DNA of 64,000 bases from contig NZ_WIXL01000005.1 of NCBI RefSeq assembly GCF_010993955.1, positions 163,098 to 227,097 on the forward strand, in the 5' to 3' direction. The stretch is from Oceanobacillus halotolerans (lineage in GTDB: Bacteria; Bacillota; Bacilli; Bacillales; Amphibacillaceae). The notes under the pieces are model-generated. The model made no database searches and was not told the origin of the DNA. It saw nothing but the letters and a program-made list of their open reading frames with translations. The position numbers and the translations under genes were made by a program. This document shows positions 51,924 through 61,784 of the stretch, in pieces (positions within the stretch are counted from its first letter, which is position 1; each line of letters begins with the position of its first letter).

Positions 51924-53186
51924 CTATTTCCGATTTAAATCCTTTATTTCAGTGCCAGGGTAATAAAATTGAATAATTTCTTTATAGTTTTTTCCATTTT
52001 CCCCCATTACTTGTGCACCCCATTGACTCATCCCGACACCATGACCAAATCCCCTTCCACTAAGCGTATATTTTTCCTCATCAGCTTCCAAGGAATCAAG
52101 TAAATAGCTTTTAAAAGAATTTCCACCAATCATAGGCCGAATTTGATTTAGCGGAACATCATCCAATTTAACTTGTTGAAACAAAATCGTTCCTTCCATT
52201 AAACGGCGTAAAAACTCTATTGTTATTGAGCCTTGTACACTACGTCCAGATGCTAACTTTTCCTCACTTAAAGAAAAATGGGGAATCGATAGAATCTTAA
52301 TCTCACCTGGATATCCATTTTTTTGTAACCAACTTTTCATGGTTTCCGTTATTTCTGGATCTTGTTCATTTTCCATGATCCACCAAAAGGGGTCATCCCA
52401 ATTTATTTCATCTAAATCTATTTGTGTTTTGTGTAAGCTAAATTCCCAGGGATGTGTGGGATCAAATGGATCCTCTTTGACTGGAAAGTATGGTTTCGAT
52501 TCCCCTCCCCATACATTTTCATTACTTTCTGTTTTTCCGCCATTACTAGCAGAATAAAATGCATTGATAAGCTCGTCATCATATGTGATGACTTCTCCTT
52601 TTGTTTCCTCTACAGCCTGTGTTGTTGTTTCATCCCATTCATAACCTCCATATACTTGGTATTGAATGGTATCATCAATTAACTTATCCACATGACTAAC
52701 AGCATACGTTCTTGCAGCTAATGTTTGTGCTTTTAACGTTTCTAATTCCCAAGATGGAAATACTTCAAGTGGGACAACCCCTTTTAAATAGTCTTCTAAT
52801 GGAAGTTGATTAATTGGACGAATATACTTTTTTTCCTCGATAACAAATTCCATCGCGCCTAAATAAGGACGTTCATTTACGTAAATCTGGTGATCCTCAC
52901 TATATCTTTTTGGGTATAACACAAACGAGTCATTTATAGTATAAGAGTCACCTCCCCCTTTTAAGACGAGTGTATTATCATTTTTCACCTTTAGTGTATA
53001 GGTTTCACCAGATTTAACGTTTACAGTAGGATGAAGATTGAAATAATCCCCATTCACTTCGATGCTAAGTGAATCGGTCTCACCAATGTGATTCAATAAT
53101 TTCACGGTGACCATTTCATCAGCATGACTTGGTTCTGGAAATAAACACGTAACAATGGCTAGTAAAAATAATAGTAAGTATCTCAT
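51924..53186 (-). CDS. Secreted SpoIID/LytB-domain protein
   Basis: 420 residues with signal peptide MRYLLLFLLAIVTCLFPEPS. The N-terminal ~115 residues are a beta-rich region like the LytB N-domain. The SpoIID domain follows: LEDYLKGVVPLEVFPSWELE (catalytic Glu region), LKAQTLAARTYAVSH, NAFYSASNGGKTESNENVWG and RGFGHGVGMSQWGA. SpoIID is a lytic transglycosylase that acts on stripped glycan in engulfment; LytB versions enhance the amidase LytC. The lack of the SpoIID-type N-terminal anchor and no adjacent spoIIQ-type gene favour a LytB-like or spore-wall role. Confidence 0.85.
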   Translation of the reverse strand: MRYLLLFLLAIVTCLFPEPSHADEMVTVKLLNHIGETDSLSIEVNGDYFNLHPTVNVKSGETYTLKVKNDNTLVLKGGGDSYTINDSFVLYPKRYSEDHQIYVNERPYLGAMEFVIEEKKYIRPINQLPLEDYLKGVVPLEVFPSWELETLKAQTLAARTYAVSHVDKLIDDTIQYQVYGGYEWDETTTQAVEETKGEVITYDDELINAFYSASNGGKTESNENVWGGESKPYFPVKEDPFDPTHPWEFSLHKTQIDLDEINWDDPFWWIMENEQDPEITETMKSWLQKNGYPGEIKILSIPHFSLSEEKLASGRSVQGSITIEFLRRLMEGTILFQQVKLDDVPLNQIRPMIGGNSFKSYLLDSLEADEEKYTLSGRGFGHGVGMSQWGAQVMGENGKNYKEIIQFYYPGTEIKDLNRK

Positions 53187-53249
53187 ATTATTATAATTGC
53201 TTCATTTTATTGGCATTATGCACACTAAAACAGGAATTTATGACAAAAT

Positions 53250-53621
53250 TTAGCGCCAACGCAGACGTGTTTCAACTTTACAACATCCCTTCCGCTCCTC
53301 TTCCATTGGTTCAAATGTTAAGGAAAGACTGTCAGGGGTATAATCTATTTTTACATCAGCATTTATATCTAATGTATCAATTAACCGTTTTACTTCTTCT
53401 TTATCATTGACCTGTGCAGCTTCCATTAATTTTTCATCAAATTCTTTGGACGATCCTAGTTTATCTAATACACGATTTATATCTTGAATGAGGGGTTGCA
53501 TATAATTTGCCGACTCGTAAAGATAATCTGGATTGACAGGTGGATATTGGGGACGATACATGTATGGAGTCCATGCAGGTCCGACTATATAGCAATTGAA
53601 TGGAGGTATCCAATAATACAT
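53250..53621 (-). CDS. Conserved hypothetical protein with Tyr/Pro-rich N-terminus (123 aa)
   Basis: The first ~35 residues are Tyr/Pro/Trp-rich (MYYWIPPFNCYIVGPAWTPY), as in spore-coat-like proteins. A helical part (QPLIQDINRVLDKLGSSKEF, LMEAAQVNDKEEVKRLIDTL) and a beta-rich end with CCKVETRLRWR follow. Similar proteins with a terminal CC...LRW are common in Bacillaceae, without known function. AGGAGGAG-type sequence lies upstream of the start. A spore location is a guess based on composition. Confidence 0.65.
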   Translation of the reverse strand: MYYWIPPFNCYIVGPAWTPYMYRPQYPPVNPDYLYESANYMQPLIQDINRVLDKLGSSKEFDEKLMEAAQVNDKEEVKRLIDTLDINADVKIDYTPDSLSLTFEPMEEERKGCCKVETRLRWR

Positions 53622-53769
53622 AAACTACTCTCCTCCTCTAATAATGTTTACTTATATTTAGCTTATGCAAGTAACAAATAAGAGCGAATAAAATTATTTA
53701 CGTTTTTCCCATCACATAATTTAACTACTTTAGAAAAAACTAATCAAAAAGTTTATAGGGGGTATTTTT

Positions 53770-54270
53770 TTGGGCATTTTAGATGGTAAACAACAAGAAG
53801 AACCGTTTCATTCAGGCGAGGTATTTCATTTATGGTCCTATTTACATGGAACCAAAGCGAGCTTAGTTACCTTACAAGTTCTAACTAATCATACAGGAGA
53901 TTATGATTTAAAAACTTTTTTAGAAGATGTGTATGAGAGCTGTTTCACCCAAGAAGAACAACAAGTGGAAGCTCTTTTAAAAGAAACAGGAATACGTCTT
54001 CCTCCTGCACCGCCAGATCGACCGAATGTTGAAGTACAAGATATCCCTGCAGGTGCCAGGTTTCAAGATCCTGAAATAGCTTTATTAACCCAGAAAGAAT
54101 TGAGCAACGGAAGAATGATCTGTAGTTACATCATGGGGATTGCGCTTCGTGAAGATATCGCAACGATGTTCGATGAATTTCATACACAAAAAGCAGAATA
54201 TGAAGCAAAACTTTTACAAATTTCAAAAGAGAAAGGTTGGATTGTATCGCCACCAATTAATGTCAAATAA
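53770..54270 (+). CDS. DUF3231-family protein
   Basis: 166 residues and all-helical, one copy of the four-helix DUF3231 bundle: EVFHLWSYLHGTKASLVTLQ, CFTQEEQQVEALLKETGIRL, PPAPPDRPNVE and MFDEFHTQKAEYEAKLL. The start is TTG with AGGGGG 8 bases upstream. DUF3231 proteins are widespread in Bacillaceae, often near spore or stress genes, with a ferritin-like fold expected but no proven function. The next gene starts 28 bases after the stop, so the two may be cotranscribed. Confidence 0.75.
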   Translation: MGILDGKQQEEPFHSGEVFHLWSYLHGTKASLVTLQVLTNHTGDYDLKTFLEDVYESCFTQEEQQVEALLKETGIRLPPAPPDRPNVEVQDIPAGARFQDPEIALLTQKELSNGRMICSYIMGIALREDIATMFDEFHTQKAEYEAKLLQISKEKGWIVSPPINVK

Positions 54271-54297
54271 GACTATACAAACACTGGAGTGAGTTAA

Positions 54298-55536
54298 ATG
54301 GCAAAAAAAAATAAAACAATGATTATCATTGCTATTGGATCTATCCCACTAATCATGACATTAGGAAATTCCATGCTTATCCCCATTTTACCAGCAATGA
54401 AGTCTTCCTTAAATCTATCCCAAATGCAAGTCAGTCTGACAATTACCGTTTTTTCAATTGCTGGTGCTGTTTTTATTCCAATCGTTGGCTATTTATCTGA
54501 TCGCTATTCTCGAAAAATCGTGATTATCCCATCACTCATTCTTTTTGGACTTGGAGGGCTTCTAGCTGGACTAGGAGCTTCAGTATTATCAAATGGGTAT
54601 ACATGGGTTCTCATCGGTCGTACCATTCAAGGTATTGGTGCTGCTGGTACTGCACCAATTGCAATGGCTCTTACAGGGGACTTATTTAAAGGTGGCGAAC
54701 AAAGTCGAGTCTTAGGAATATTCGAGGCATCAAATGGTTTAGGGAAAGTATTATCTCCTATTTTAGGATCTATTTTAGCTATCATGGTTTGGTATGCTGT
54801 ATTTTTCGCCTTTCCCATCATTTGTTTAATTTCTTTTTTACTCGTCCTTATTTTTGTTAAAGAAAAACAAAATCGCCAAGCTCCTCCTCCCTTTCGAAAA
54901 TATATACATGGTTTATTAGGGGTTTTCAAACAAGAAGGGAGGTGGCTCATAACAACATATATTGCTGGTGGAACATGTCTATTTACCTTATTTGGAATCC
55001 TCTTCTTTTTGTCCGATATTTTAGAAAAGGATTATAACATTGATGGGGTACCAAAAGGGTTTATATTAGCAATCCCTTTGCTCATCATGGTTACAACATC
55101 CTATATTACTGGTAGCAAAATTGGAAAGAACTTAGAAAAAATGAAAAAAATTATGATTATCGGTTTTATCTTGATGACCATTTCCTATGGAACATTAGTC
55201 TTTTTTGAAAAATTAGCTCTATTTCTAGCTATTTTAGGGATTAGTAGTGTTGGAGCAGGGCTTATCTTACCATGTGTTAACAGTCTCATTACTGGAGCAG
55301 TTGGAAAAGAACGTAGAGGCTTTGTAACATCTCTATATGGGTCTGTTCGATTTCTAGGTGTTGCAGCCGGACCACCTATTTTTTCCCGTTTAATGGAATG
55401 GTCCCGTAACGGTATGTTTTTATCGGTGGCTGCTTTTACCTTTTTAGTTGGTATTCTTGTGTTATTACTGCTGCATGTCAAAGGAAAAGATGGAAAAGAC
55501 AAGAAAACAACACCGATTCGATACAAGTATATTTGA
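54298..55536 (+). CDS. MFS efflux transporter, 12-14 TMS multidrug type
   Basis: 412 residues with 12 helices. Signatures are [19 protein letters not shown] (first helix), [19 protein letters not shown] (motif A in loop 2-3), [19 protein letters not shown] (motif B with the Arg) and [19 protein letters not shown] (motif C of drug antiporters). It should expel toxic compounds using the proton gradient. Substrate not predictable. The start has CTGGAGTGAG upstream. The downstream 330 bp hold a decayed family D repeat. Confidence 0.85.
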   Translation: MAKKNKTMIIIAIGSIPLIMTLGNSMLIPILPAMKSSLNLSQMQVSLTITVFSIAGAVFIPIVGYLSDRYSRKIVIIPSLILFGLGGLLAGLGASVLSNGYTWVLIGRTIQGIGAAGTAPIAMALTGDLFKGGEQSRVLGIFEASNGLGKVLSPILGSILAIMVWYAVFFAFPIICLISFLLVLIFVKEKQNRQAPPPFRKYIHGLLGVFKQEGRWLITTYIAGGTCLFTLFGILFFLSDILEKDYNIDGVPKGFILAIPLLIMVTTSYITGSKIGKNLEKMKKIMIIGFILMTISYGTLVFFEKLALFLAILGISSVGAGLILPCVNSLITGAVGKERRGFVTSLYGSVRFLGVAAGPPIFSRLMEWSRNGMFLSVAAFTFLVGILVLLLLHVKGKDGKDKKTTPIRYKYI

Positions 55537-55574
55537 TGTCTTTATTTTAGTCTCTGTGTCCTTTCACCTTCGTA

Positions 55575-55830
55575 GTTCACCTATATTGCGAATAATAACT
55601 GCATTGATCTCGGCTTCGGACAGTCGCTTTTTCTGAGATGGTAAGTAAAGTGAGACCCCTAGAACCATGTGGCGAGTTGAGGAGGCTCATGGCTTACCCT
55701 AAGGTGCGCGAAGTATATTTCCTGAGTAGATATAGGCACCGTTTCAAGTTACGACGCATAATTAATCAACTCACTAAAACTTCATCACTTAAAACGATCA
55801 TTTTAAGAAAAGCCTTTATTTAAGCTTATT
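55575..55830. repeat. Family D repeat, copy 6 (decayed)
   Basis: TCGGCTTCGGACAGTCGCTTT, GTGAGACCCCTAGAACC, GAGTTGAGGAGGCTCATGGC and GCGCGAAGTATATTTCC mark the D half-element; the ends are degraded. No gene. Confidence 0.5.
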
Positions 55831-55874
55831 GACTGACTAAAAAATATGTAAGATGCTCCACTTGCTTGATAATG

Positions 55875-56489
55875 TTAATGTTTCTTACGCCAACTAGGAA
55901 TGATACGCCAAGCAAAGTTGATCCGATAGATAACATCTACAACGGTTGTGGCGATCCATTGACTTGTAATCGCTAGAAAAATTATTTTCCAGTCAATTAA
56001 TGCCGCAGTCAGTAAAAAGATACATGTATTAATATAAAATAAGGGCTTACCAGGGGGAATAGCTCGTCCATACGCTATCATAATAGCGATGACACCGACA
56101 CCACCATTAGATACGCCATTTTTCATTAGAATCCCAATGCCTGTCCCAAGAAAAATGGATCCAATCAATAAATCAAAAAACAAGTTTCGATTCGGAATGG
56201 TAACGTATGTTTCAAAAAAATCAATCGATAAAGAAGTCATCGTTATTCCCATAAAAGTCCATAAGAAAAAACGTTTCCCTAAGTAGTTTATCCCAACTAG
56301 CACTAACGAGAAATTAACGATCCAAAGAGCAGGCCCCATCCCGATGGAAAACCAATAATTTAAGATTACCGCTAAACCGCCCGCACCTCCAGATGGAATG
56401 GCATGGGGAAATAAAAATAAACCCATGCCAAACCCTTGAAAAATACCACCTAACATGACAAATAAATATTTTTTCAAGAATGCTTCCAT
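55875..56489 (-). CDS. YitT-family (DUF161) membrane protein, short form
   Basis: 204 residues from the ATG at 56489 (GAGGGAG upstream); the frame extends 24 codons further, past a strong AAAGGAGGAG site that has no standard start codon after it. Five helices; the DUF161 marks are GFGMGLFLFPHAIPSGGAGG and LMKNGVSNGGVGVIAIMIAY. The soluble C-terminal DUF2179 domain of full YitT proteins is missing. Family members are integral membrane proteins of unknown transport function. Confidence 0.8.
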   Translation of the reverse strand: MEAFLKKYLFVMLGGIFQGFGMGLFLFPHAIPSGGAGGLAVILNYWFSIGMGPALWIVNFSLVLVGINYLGKRFFLWTFMGITMTSLSIDFFETYVTIPNRNLFFDLLIGSIFLGTGIGILMKNGVSNGGVGVIAIMIAYGRAIPPGKPLFYINTCIFLLTAALIDWKIIFLAITSQWIATTVVDVIYRINFAWRIIPSWRKKH

Positions 56490-56589
56490 CTGTTTCGGCT
56501 CCCTCTTTTTTTCTACTATTAGGACAACTCCTCCTTTACATTCATATTCATGATAAATCAAATCATGACAGCATGTGCTTATTATTAGG

Positions 56590-57095
56590 CAGTTTTATAA
56601 AAGATTGTTACTTTCTAGTATGAAACATCATGCATATAAGATGGATTATACGCAGTAACTAGAATATGCACATTGCTTCGCTTCGGAAAAACACTTCGCT
56701 TTCCGCGGGGGAGTGGTGAGCCTCCTCGGGCTAGCGCCCTGTGGGGTCTCACCGATCTCCTTCCCGCAGGAGTCTCCGTGTTTTTCCTACGCTAGCTCGT
56801 GGTCTAATCATATTTAGATCATCATTGATGCTAATATAATAGTTGATTGGAGCGAAGGACAGTCGACTCCTGCAGGAAAAGCACGTGTCCAGACCTGAGC
56901 AGGAAGTGGTCTTCTTCCGAGGAGGCTGAGGCCGTGCCTGCGGTAAAGAAGACACTGTGAAAACGTAAAGTTTGAACAGATGTCGCACTTATGCCCATGG
57001 TGAAAGCAAAGTGTATTTCCGGAGCGGGTAAATGCTCCAACCATCACCTCAAGTTACTGCGCATAATATAGATTATGCGCAGTAGAAAAAAACAA
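56590..57095. repeat. Family D composite repeat, copy 7 (both half-elements, inverted relative to copy 2)
   Basis: AAAGATTGTTACTTTCTAG and CATGCATATAAGATGGATTA open the copy; the first half reads GGGGAGTGGTGAGCCTCCTCG and GGGGTCTCACCGATCTCC; the second half reads GACTCCTGCAGGAAAAGC, CTTCTTCCGAGGAGGCTGAGG. It ends GCGCATAATATAGATTATGC. Open frames crossing it are repeat artefacts. Confidence 0.65.
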
Positions 57096-57132
57096 AGTAT
57101 GTGAAAAGATCCTAATAAAAATAGAATGCAAT

Positions 57133-57810
57133 TTATTTCACTTTAAACGATTCATACAAATACCGAACTAATGTATTACTGTCAAATATAGGTAAGTCCG
57201 TTACTTCTCGTATGGCATATTTATATGGCGGCATATTCGTACATTCTAATACAATAGCAGTAATAGCGGGATGTTGGGTTAATAAATCCATTGTTACCTT
57301 TTTCATTTCTTTTGCAATTGTAACTTGATCTAATATGGCGGTTTCTTCCACAATTGCAGCAGTAAAGGCTGGCGAATTATCCATTCCAGCAATGACAAAG
57401 GGATCATCTGTCACTTTCACGCTTTTTAAATGTTGATCTGTCAAGCTTGCCTTTCGTGCCGTTAACACACCTACCGTTCCACCTGTGAGTGCATGTGCCA
57501 ATGGGATTTGCAATAAACTGGAGGAGAAAAATGGAACACGTAATTGTTGTTGAATTTCTTGTTGGAACAACGCTAGAAACCCACAACTTGTCGTAATCGC
57601 TTTAATACCTCTTTTCTCCATTTGCTTTGCCTTCTCAACAAACGGCCCAACAACCGCCCTATCTTTCTTTTTCACCACACGGTCAATGGTAGCATGACTG
57701 ACCATTTCATAGTCTACCGGAAATCCAAATGTAGATGGATTGCCTATATCCCCTTTTGGCCGATAAAAACTCGTATCTAACATTAAAACACCAATGATTG
57801 GCTTTTGCAT
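57133..57810 (-). CDS. Aspartate/glutamate/hydantoin racemase family protein
   Basis: 225 residues from the ATG that overlaps the permease stop by one base (TAATG). Two cysteines at the expected catalytic places are in IKAITTSCGFLALFQ and AIVLECTNMPPYKYAI. Two similar alpha/beta lobes carry GVLMLDTSFYRPKGDIGN and TVGVLTARKASLTD. Such enzymes invert chirality without a cofactor. As the last gene of the six-gene operon with a D-amino-acid-oxidase-type flavoenzyme, it probably converts one stereoisomer of the growth substrate or of an intermediate. Confidence 0.78.
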   Translation of the reverse strand: MQKPIIGVLMLDTSFYRPKGDIGNPSTFGFPVDYEMVSHATIDRVVKKKDRAVVGPFVEKAKQMEKRGIKAITTSCGFLALFQQEIQQQLRVPFFSSSLLQIPLAHALTGGTVGVLTARKASLTDQHLKSVKVTDDPFVIAGMDNSPAFTAAIVEETAILDQVTIAKEMKKVTMDLLTQHPAITAIVLECTNMPPYKYAIREVTDLPIFDSNTLVRYLYESFKVK

Positions 57811-59162
57811 TAAATAAACCACACTAATAAACCAATTAGTAAAAAGTATAATGAATTAGGAAGTGCTAATATCATAACCTTTAATGGGTCTACTTTTTTA
57901 TTTAATATACCACCAATTAAACCACAAACAACAAATGCAGTTAACCCAACTGGTGGCATATTTTGACCAGCTGCTGCAATATGAGAAGCACCTAAGGCAA
58001 TTAGGGTTGGATCCACATTCATATTTTCTAAAATAGGGCCAAGAAACGTAATATTTACTGATTGAGCTGTTGTCTGTGATCCAGTAAGCATCCCTACTAC
58101 AACCACAGATAAGGACCCACCTATTTTTACCATAGATGATGCTAACCCTTCTGTCATTAAAGCCACTTTATCAATTAAGCCAGAAGCATAAAACACACCA
58201 ACCATCACACCAGCACATAGTTGAATTTGTACCGTTTGACTTACTTTACTAATACCGTTTTTAAATACACCTTTTGTTTGTTTGCGTACAGACGGAAAAA
58301 GAAAGCTAACGATAATAGCTACAATGATTGCACTAACAACTTGGAATGTAACACCTTGCACGATTGGAATATCCATTAGTGGGTTTGTAATCGCTGCCAA
58401 AAATCCAATTTCTATAAAAATATTGTAATCAAAAAGGGTATTTGCCATCACAATGATAATTAAGACGAGTAGTGGAATTAATGTCTTCCATCTATCTGCT
58501 AAAATTTGAAAGACAGATTGTGTAGGAATGAGTTCTTGAGGCATCTTTTTCCCGCGGACAAAACGAAATGATTCTAAAATAGCGAGTGCTGCGCCTAATG
58601 TAACTGTTATATAAGCAATACGAATAACAGGGTTTGGATCTGTATCTACTAGAGAAGCGGAAAGGAATACACCCTGTGTGATCGGAGGCATAATCGAACC
58701 AATGGATGCACCAAGTAAGATAATCATCCCAATTTGTTCGGGTTTTAATTTTAACTCTGAAAGGGAATTAATAATTAGAAAGCCAATTACAGTTGCTGCA
58801 GCAATGGCATCTCCGAGAAATGACCCAGCAATAATCAACGTAATAAATATCGCAACAATTAATCCTTTTGGAGAGCTTCCAAACGCGGCTCTTAAACTAT
58901 TAAGGGTTGTATCCATCGCACCGAGCTTTACTTGTGATTCCGCGTAGAGACTACCGAAAATCGATAACATAATAACCCATGATAACCGATCAATTCCATC
59001 TACAAAAGCCCACAGTGTTTCTCCAGGATTTAGGCCAGCTATAACAGCTGAAGAAAGAGCTGCTACCAAAAGCGCAATCCGAATATCACCGCCAATTTTT
59101 GGAATTTGCTTAACCAATGCAATCGTAAATAACAATGCTAATGGTATAATAATCTCCCACAT
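57810..59162 (-). CDS. Permease of the TRAP large-subunit/IT superfamily type
   Basis: 450 residues, about 12 helices. DctM-like small-residue motifs: IAGSFLGDAIAAATVIGFLI, GASIGSIMPPITQGVFLSAS and GMLTGSQTTAQSVNITFLGP, HIAAAGQNMPPVGLTAFVVC. No TRAP substrate-binding protein or small subunit is encoded nearby, so it is probably a stand-alone secondary carrier bringing in the substrate oxidised by the neighbouring flavoenzymes. AGGGGGAGGG precedes the start; the racemase gene is translationally coupled behind it. Confidence 0.7.
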   Translation of the reverse strand: MWEIIIPLALLFTIALVKQIPKIGGDIRIALLVAALSSAVIAGLNPGETLWAFVDGIDRLSWVIMLSIFGSLYAESQVKLGAMDTTLNSLRAAFGSSPKGLIVAIFITLIIAGSFLGDAIAAATVIGFLIINSLSELKLKPEQIGMIILLGASIGSIMPPITQGVFLSASLVDTDPNPVIRIAYITVTLGAALAILESFRFVRGKKMPQELIPTQSVFQILADRWKTLIPLLVLIIIVMANTLFDYNIFIEIGFLAAITNPLMDIPIVQGVTFQVVSAIIVAIIVSFLFPSVRKQTKGVFKNGISKVSQTVQIQLCAGVMVGVFYASGLIDKVALMTEGLASSMVKIGGSLSVVVVGMLTGSQTTAQSVNITFLGPILENMNVDPTLIALGASHIAAAGQNMPPVGLTAFVVCGLIGGILNKKVDPLKVMILALPNSLYFLLIGLLVWFI

Positions 59163-59185
59163 ATTTACCCTCCCCCTTTTCTCCC

Positions 59186-60346
59186 TTATACAGCTTTCAA
59201 CCGTTTGAACTGTAACGGTTTTAATAATGACTGATCTTCTTTACGGTTCTCTACTAAACTCACAACTAATTTCCCAGTAATAGGAGCAAGTGCAATCCCA
59301 TCCCCCTCATGACCAGCAGCAATGACAAATCCCTCGACACCTTCGACTTTATCAATGATAGGTAATCCATCTCCTGTATATGGTCTAAATCCTACCATGG
59401 ACCGAATAATCCGAATCGGTTTTATGGCGGGTGCAATGCGGGTTGCGTGTCTTGCAATAGCAGCTAAAATCTCATCATTGATCGCCTTCTGAAACCCTTT
59501 AAATTCTCGACTTCCTCCAATTAATAAGTTGCCACTTTTCGTTTGACCAAGAGACAGGCCAATCCCATATGGGGGTTTCTTTTTATTTTCCTCATCTGTT
59601 TGATGTTTTGCAGCAATATATTGGGAGCATAGAATATTACCAAATATCATTGGGTTGATTTTTTCGGAAATTAAAATAACACCCCGGCGTGGCATAATCG
59701 TTAACCCTACACCAGCCATTTCTGCTATTTTCCCAGCAAAAGGACCTCCAGCATTAACGACCAATTCTGTTGCAATATAGCCGCTAGTTGTTTTTACTCC
59801 CACTACTTTTCCGTTTTGAATATCGATATCGATTACTTCTGTATGGGTACGAATATCGACTCCCCTTCGTTTAGCTGCTTGTGCAAATGCTTGACTTAGT
59901 TTCAACGGATTTACTTCCGCATCTTCTTTACTATACGTTGCACCGACAATATACTCTGCTAAACTTGGCTGTATCGACCTTGCTTCTTTTGAATCCAATA
60001 AGGTTACATCAATACCCGCTTTTTGCTGTTTCTTAACAAACGATTCCATGAACTCTATATGATCTTCATCCTCAATTACAATCATCCCACCTCCTTTATG
60101 AAACTCAATCGATGTTTCTAATTCTTCCTCTAAATTCTCATAGATTTGTCTACTCGCTTTTGCTAGTTTTATCGGAAAGCCAGGTTTTTTGGATTGTAGA
60201 AAAATTGCTTTGTCGCATGCACCTGAGGTTTGTGCTCCGATGTCTGTTTTTTCAACTAGTAACACATGCCGGGTTTCTGCAAGTCGATACGCAATGGACG
60301 TACCAATTACACCTCCACCTATCACAACGGCATCGTATGTTTCCAT
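59186..60346 (-). CDS. FAD-dependent oxidoreductase of the DAO family (beta-subunit type)
   Basis: 386 residues. The FAD motif is DAVVIGGGVIGTSIAYRLAE; the DAO fold continues with GGGMIVIEDEDHIEFMES, GATYSKEDAEVNPLKLSQAF, ELVVNAGGPFAGKIAEMAG and RSMVGFRPYTGDGLPIIDK, VIAAGHEGDGIALAP. Proteins of this kind (HcnC, opine oxidase B, D-hydroxyproline or sarcosine dehydrogenase beta) oxidise amino or imino acids at the C-N bond and pass electrons to an iron-sulfur/FAD alpha part. The other parts are encoded upstream. The substrate is not known. Confidence 0.85.
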   Translation of the reverse strand: METYDAVVIGGGVIGTSIAYRLAETRHVLLVEKTDIGAQTSGACDKAIFLQSKKPGFPIKLAKASRQIYENLEEELETSIEFHKGGGMIVIEDEDHIEFMESFVKKQQKAGIDVTLLDSKEARSIQPSLAEYIVGATYSKEDAEVNPLKLSQAFAQAAKRRGVDIRTHTEVIDIDIQNGKVVGVKTTSGYIATELVVNAGGPFAGKIAEMAGVGLTIMPRRGVILISEKINPMIFGNILCSQYIAAKHQTDEENKKKPPYGIGLSLGQTKSGNLLIGGSREFKGFQKAINDEILAAIARHATRIAPAIKPIRIIRSMVGFRPYTGDGLPIIDKVEGVEGFVIAAGHEGDGIALAPITGKLVVSLVENRKEDQSLLKPLQFKRLKAV

Positions 60347-60370
60347 CCTTTAACAACTCCTTTACACCCT

Positions 60371-60586
60371 TTAAGAGGATGTTCCAAAAGTCCAGTAAAA
60401 ATGACACATCTAATTTCTTCGTTGGCTTACTTTTCCGCTACCCACGTACTAATTGCTACGCTTCGCTGCTGGTAGCTTCACTGCCTCGAACTTTCGACGC
60501 AAAGGGCGTTAGCGTGAGGCGTTGCAACAGGACGCCTTAGACCTTAGCCGACTCGGTCCTTTTTATCCTCTTTTTAAAACACTCAC
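60371..60586. repeat. Family A repeat, copy 2, inside an operon
   Basis: About 216 bp matching 122-396 with an internal deletion. It fills the 241-bp gap between the two flavoenzyme genes, touching the stop of the upstream gene at 60588. Ends are AAGAGGATGTTCCAAAAGTCC and TCCTCTTTTTAAAACACTC. It may reduce read-through or supply a processing site. Confidence 0.7.
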
Positions 60587-60587
60587 T

Positions 60588-61784
60588 TTAAGTTGTTTTC
60601 CACATCGTCGTAACCTTCTCTCTTCCCTCTTCTACTTGTGGCATAAAGGTTAGTATCGCATTTTTTCGTTCTTTTTCTACTTCAGATATTGCCTGTTCCA
60701 GGGCTGACGATGGATTCTCTAGTAATCCTAGTCTAGAACTAATTGCTGTTGCTGCAAGGTTTCCCTGTGCCATTGCTACTTTTGCACCTTCAATTCCTGT
60801 TATATTACCAGCTACAAATAATCCACTTTGTGTTGTTTCCATCTCTGGACTATATAAAGGAATCGTACCACCAAGCTCCTTAATAGTTACCATTTTACAG
60901 CCAACAGATCCAGCTAATTCTGATAGTGGATAAAGCCCTCCTGAAAGGCAAACACAATCAACCTCAACGGGTATTGAATCATCTAAAACAGTCCCACCAT
61001 TTCGATTTATCGGTGCAACACGGATATGGTCTACTTCCGTTTCTCCCCCTATTTCCATAACTCTTTTTCGTAAATACAATGGAATGTTCCCTATTTTTAA
61101 ACCATTTGCTGGGTACCATTTTGCAGCTAGTTTTTTAACGAAAGGATTGTGTAGCATTTTACCAGCTGTTTTTAAAAGTTGATTTGGCGCAAGGTGGGAC
61201 ATCTTAGCTAAGTTGGTTAATAGATAATGAGGATCTGCTTTTTCTTGGGAAAACGGATTTATAGGAGGTAAATAAATTCCAACTACTTCTACCCCAGCAA
61301 GTTGTAATTCCTGCGCAATCGATAGTGATAAAGGATCGACACCAATAATTGCTACACGCTTACCTGGTTTTACACGGTGATAGTTGGTTAATACTTGTGC
61401 AGCACCAATCGCGATCACCCCTGGTTTCGTCCATCCTGGTATAGGGAGTGCTTTTTCAGCTGCACCAGTTGCTATTAACACATAGGAAGTATCAATTGTT
61501 TCACTATTTTCTAATACAACTTTCCAACCAGGGAAAATCCCCCAAGCTTCTGTTTCTTGTAGAAATTGAACACCTATTGATGTTGCCTGGTCCACTAGTT
61601 TTTCTGCTATACGTTGACCAATCCACCAACCTTTGTCAGGGACTTCATATAGTTGGCCTAGTAATTTTCCACCAGCTACGGGATTTTCATCCACAATTAA
61701 TACATGTGCACCGTTTTTCCTAGCTTTTATGGCTGCACTAATCCCTGCTGGCCCTGCTCCAATTACAACAAGGTCAAATTTCAT
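60588..61784 (-). CDS. NAD(P)/FAD-dependent oxidoreductase (HcnB/opine-oxidase alpha core)
   Basis: 398 residues from the ATG that overlaps the preceding gene (ATGA). FAD motif DLVVIGAGPAGISAAIKARK; second nucleotide motif VAIIGVDPLSLSIAQELQLA; closing motif GLFVAGNITGIEGAKVAMAQ. It corresponds to the middle part of HcnB or OoxA-type alpha subunits, whose 2Fe-2S and BFD parts are separate genes here (next two entries). Together with the DAO-type subunit it should form a multi-subunit dehydrogenase at the membrane that feeds electrons into respiration. Confidence 0.85.
   Translation of the reverse strand: MKFDLVVIGAGPAGISAAIKARKNGAHVLIVDENPVAGGKLLGQLYEVPDKGWWIGQRIAEKLVDQATSIGVQFLQETEAWGIFPGWKVVLENSETIDTSYVLIATGAAEKALPIPGWTKPGVIAIGAAQVLTNYHRVKPGKRVAIIGVDPLSLSIAQELQLAGVEVVGIYLPPINPFSQEKADPHYLLTNLAKMSHLAPNQLLKTAGKMLHNPFVKKLAAKWYPANGLKIGNIPLYLRKRVMEIGGETEVDHIRVAPINRNGGTVLDDSIPVEVDCVCLSGGLYPLSELAGSVGCKMVTIKELGGTIPLYSPEMETTQSGLFVAGNITGIEGAKVAMAQGNLAATAISSRLGLLENPSSALEQAISEVEKERKNAILTFMPQVEEGREKVTTMWKTT

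Noticed and set aside
56749..57047. Several overlapping minus-strand frames of 69-79 codons
   Set aside because: They lie within the family D composite repeat and change frame between copies.
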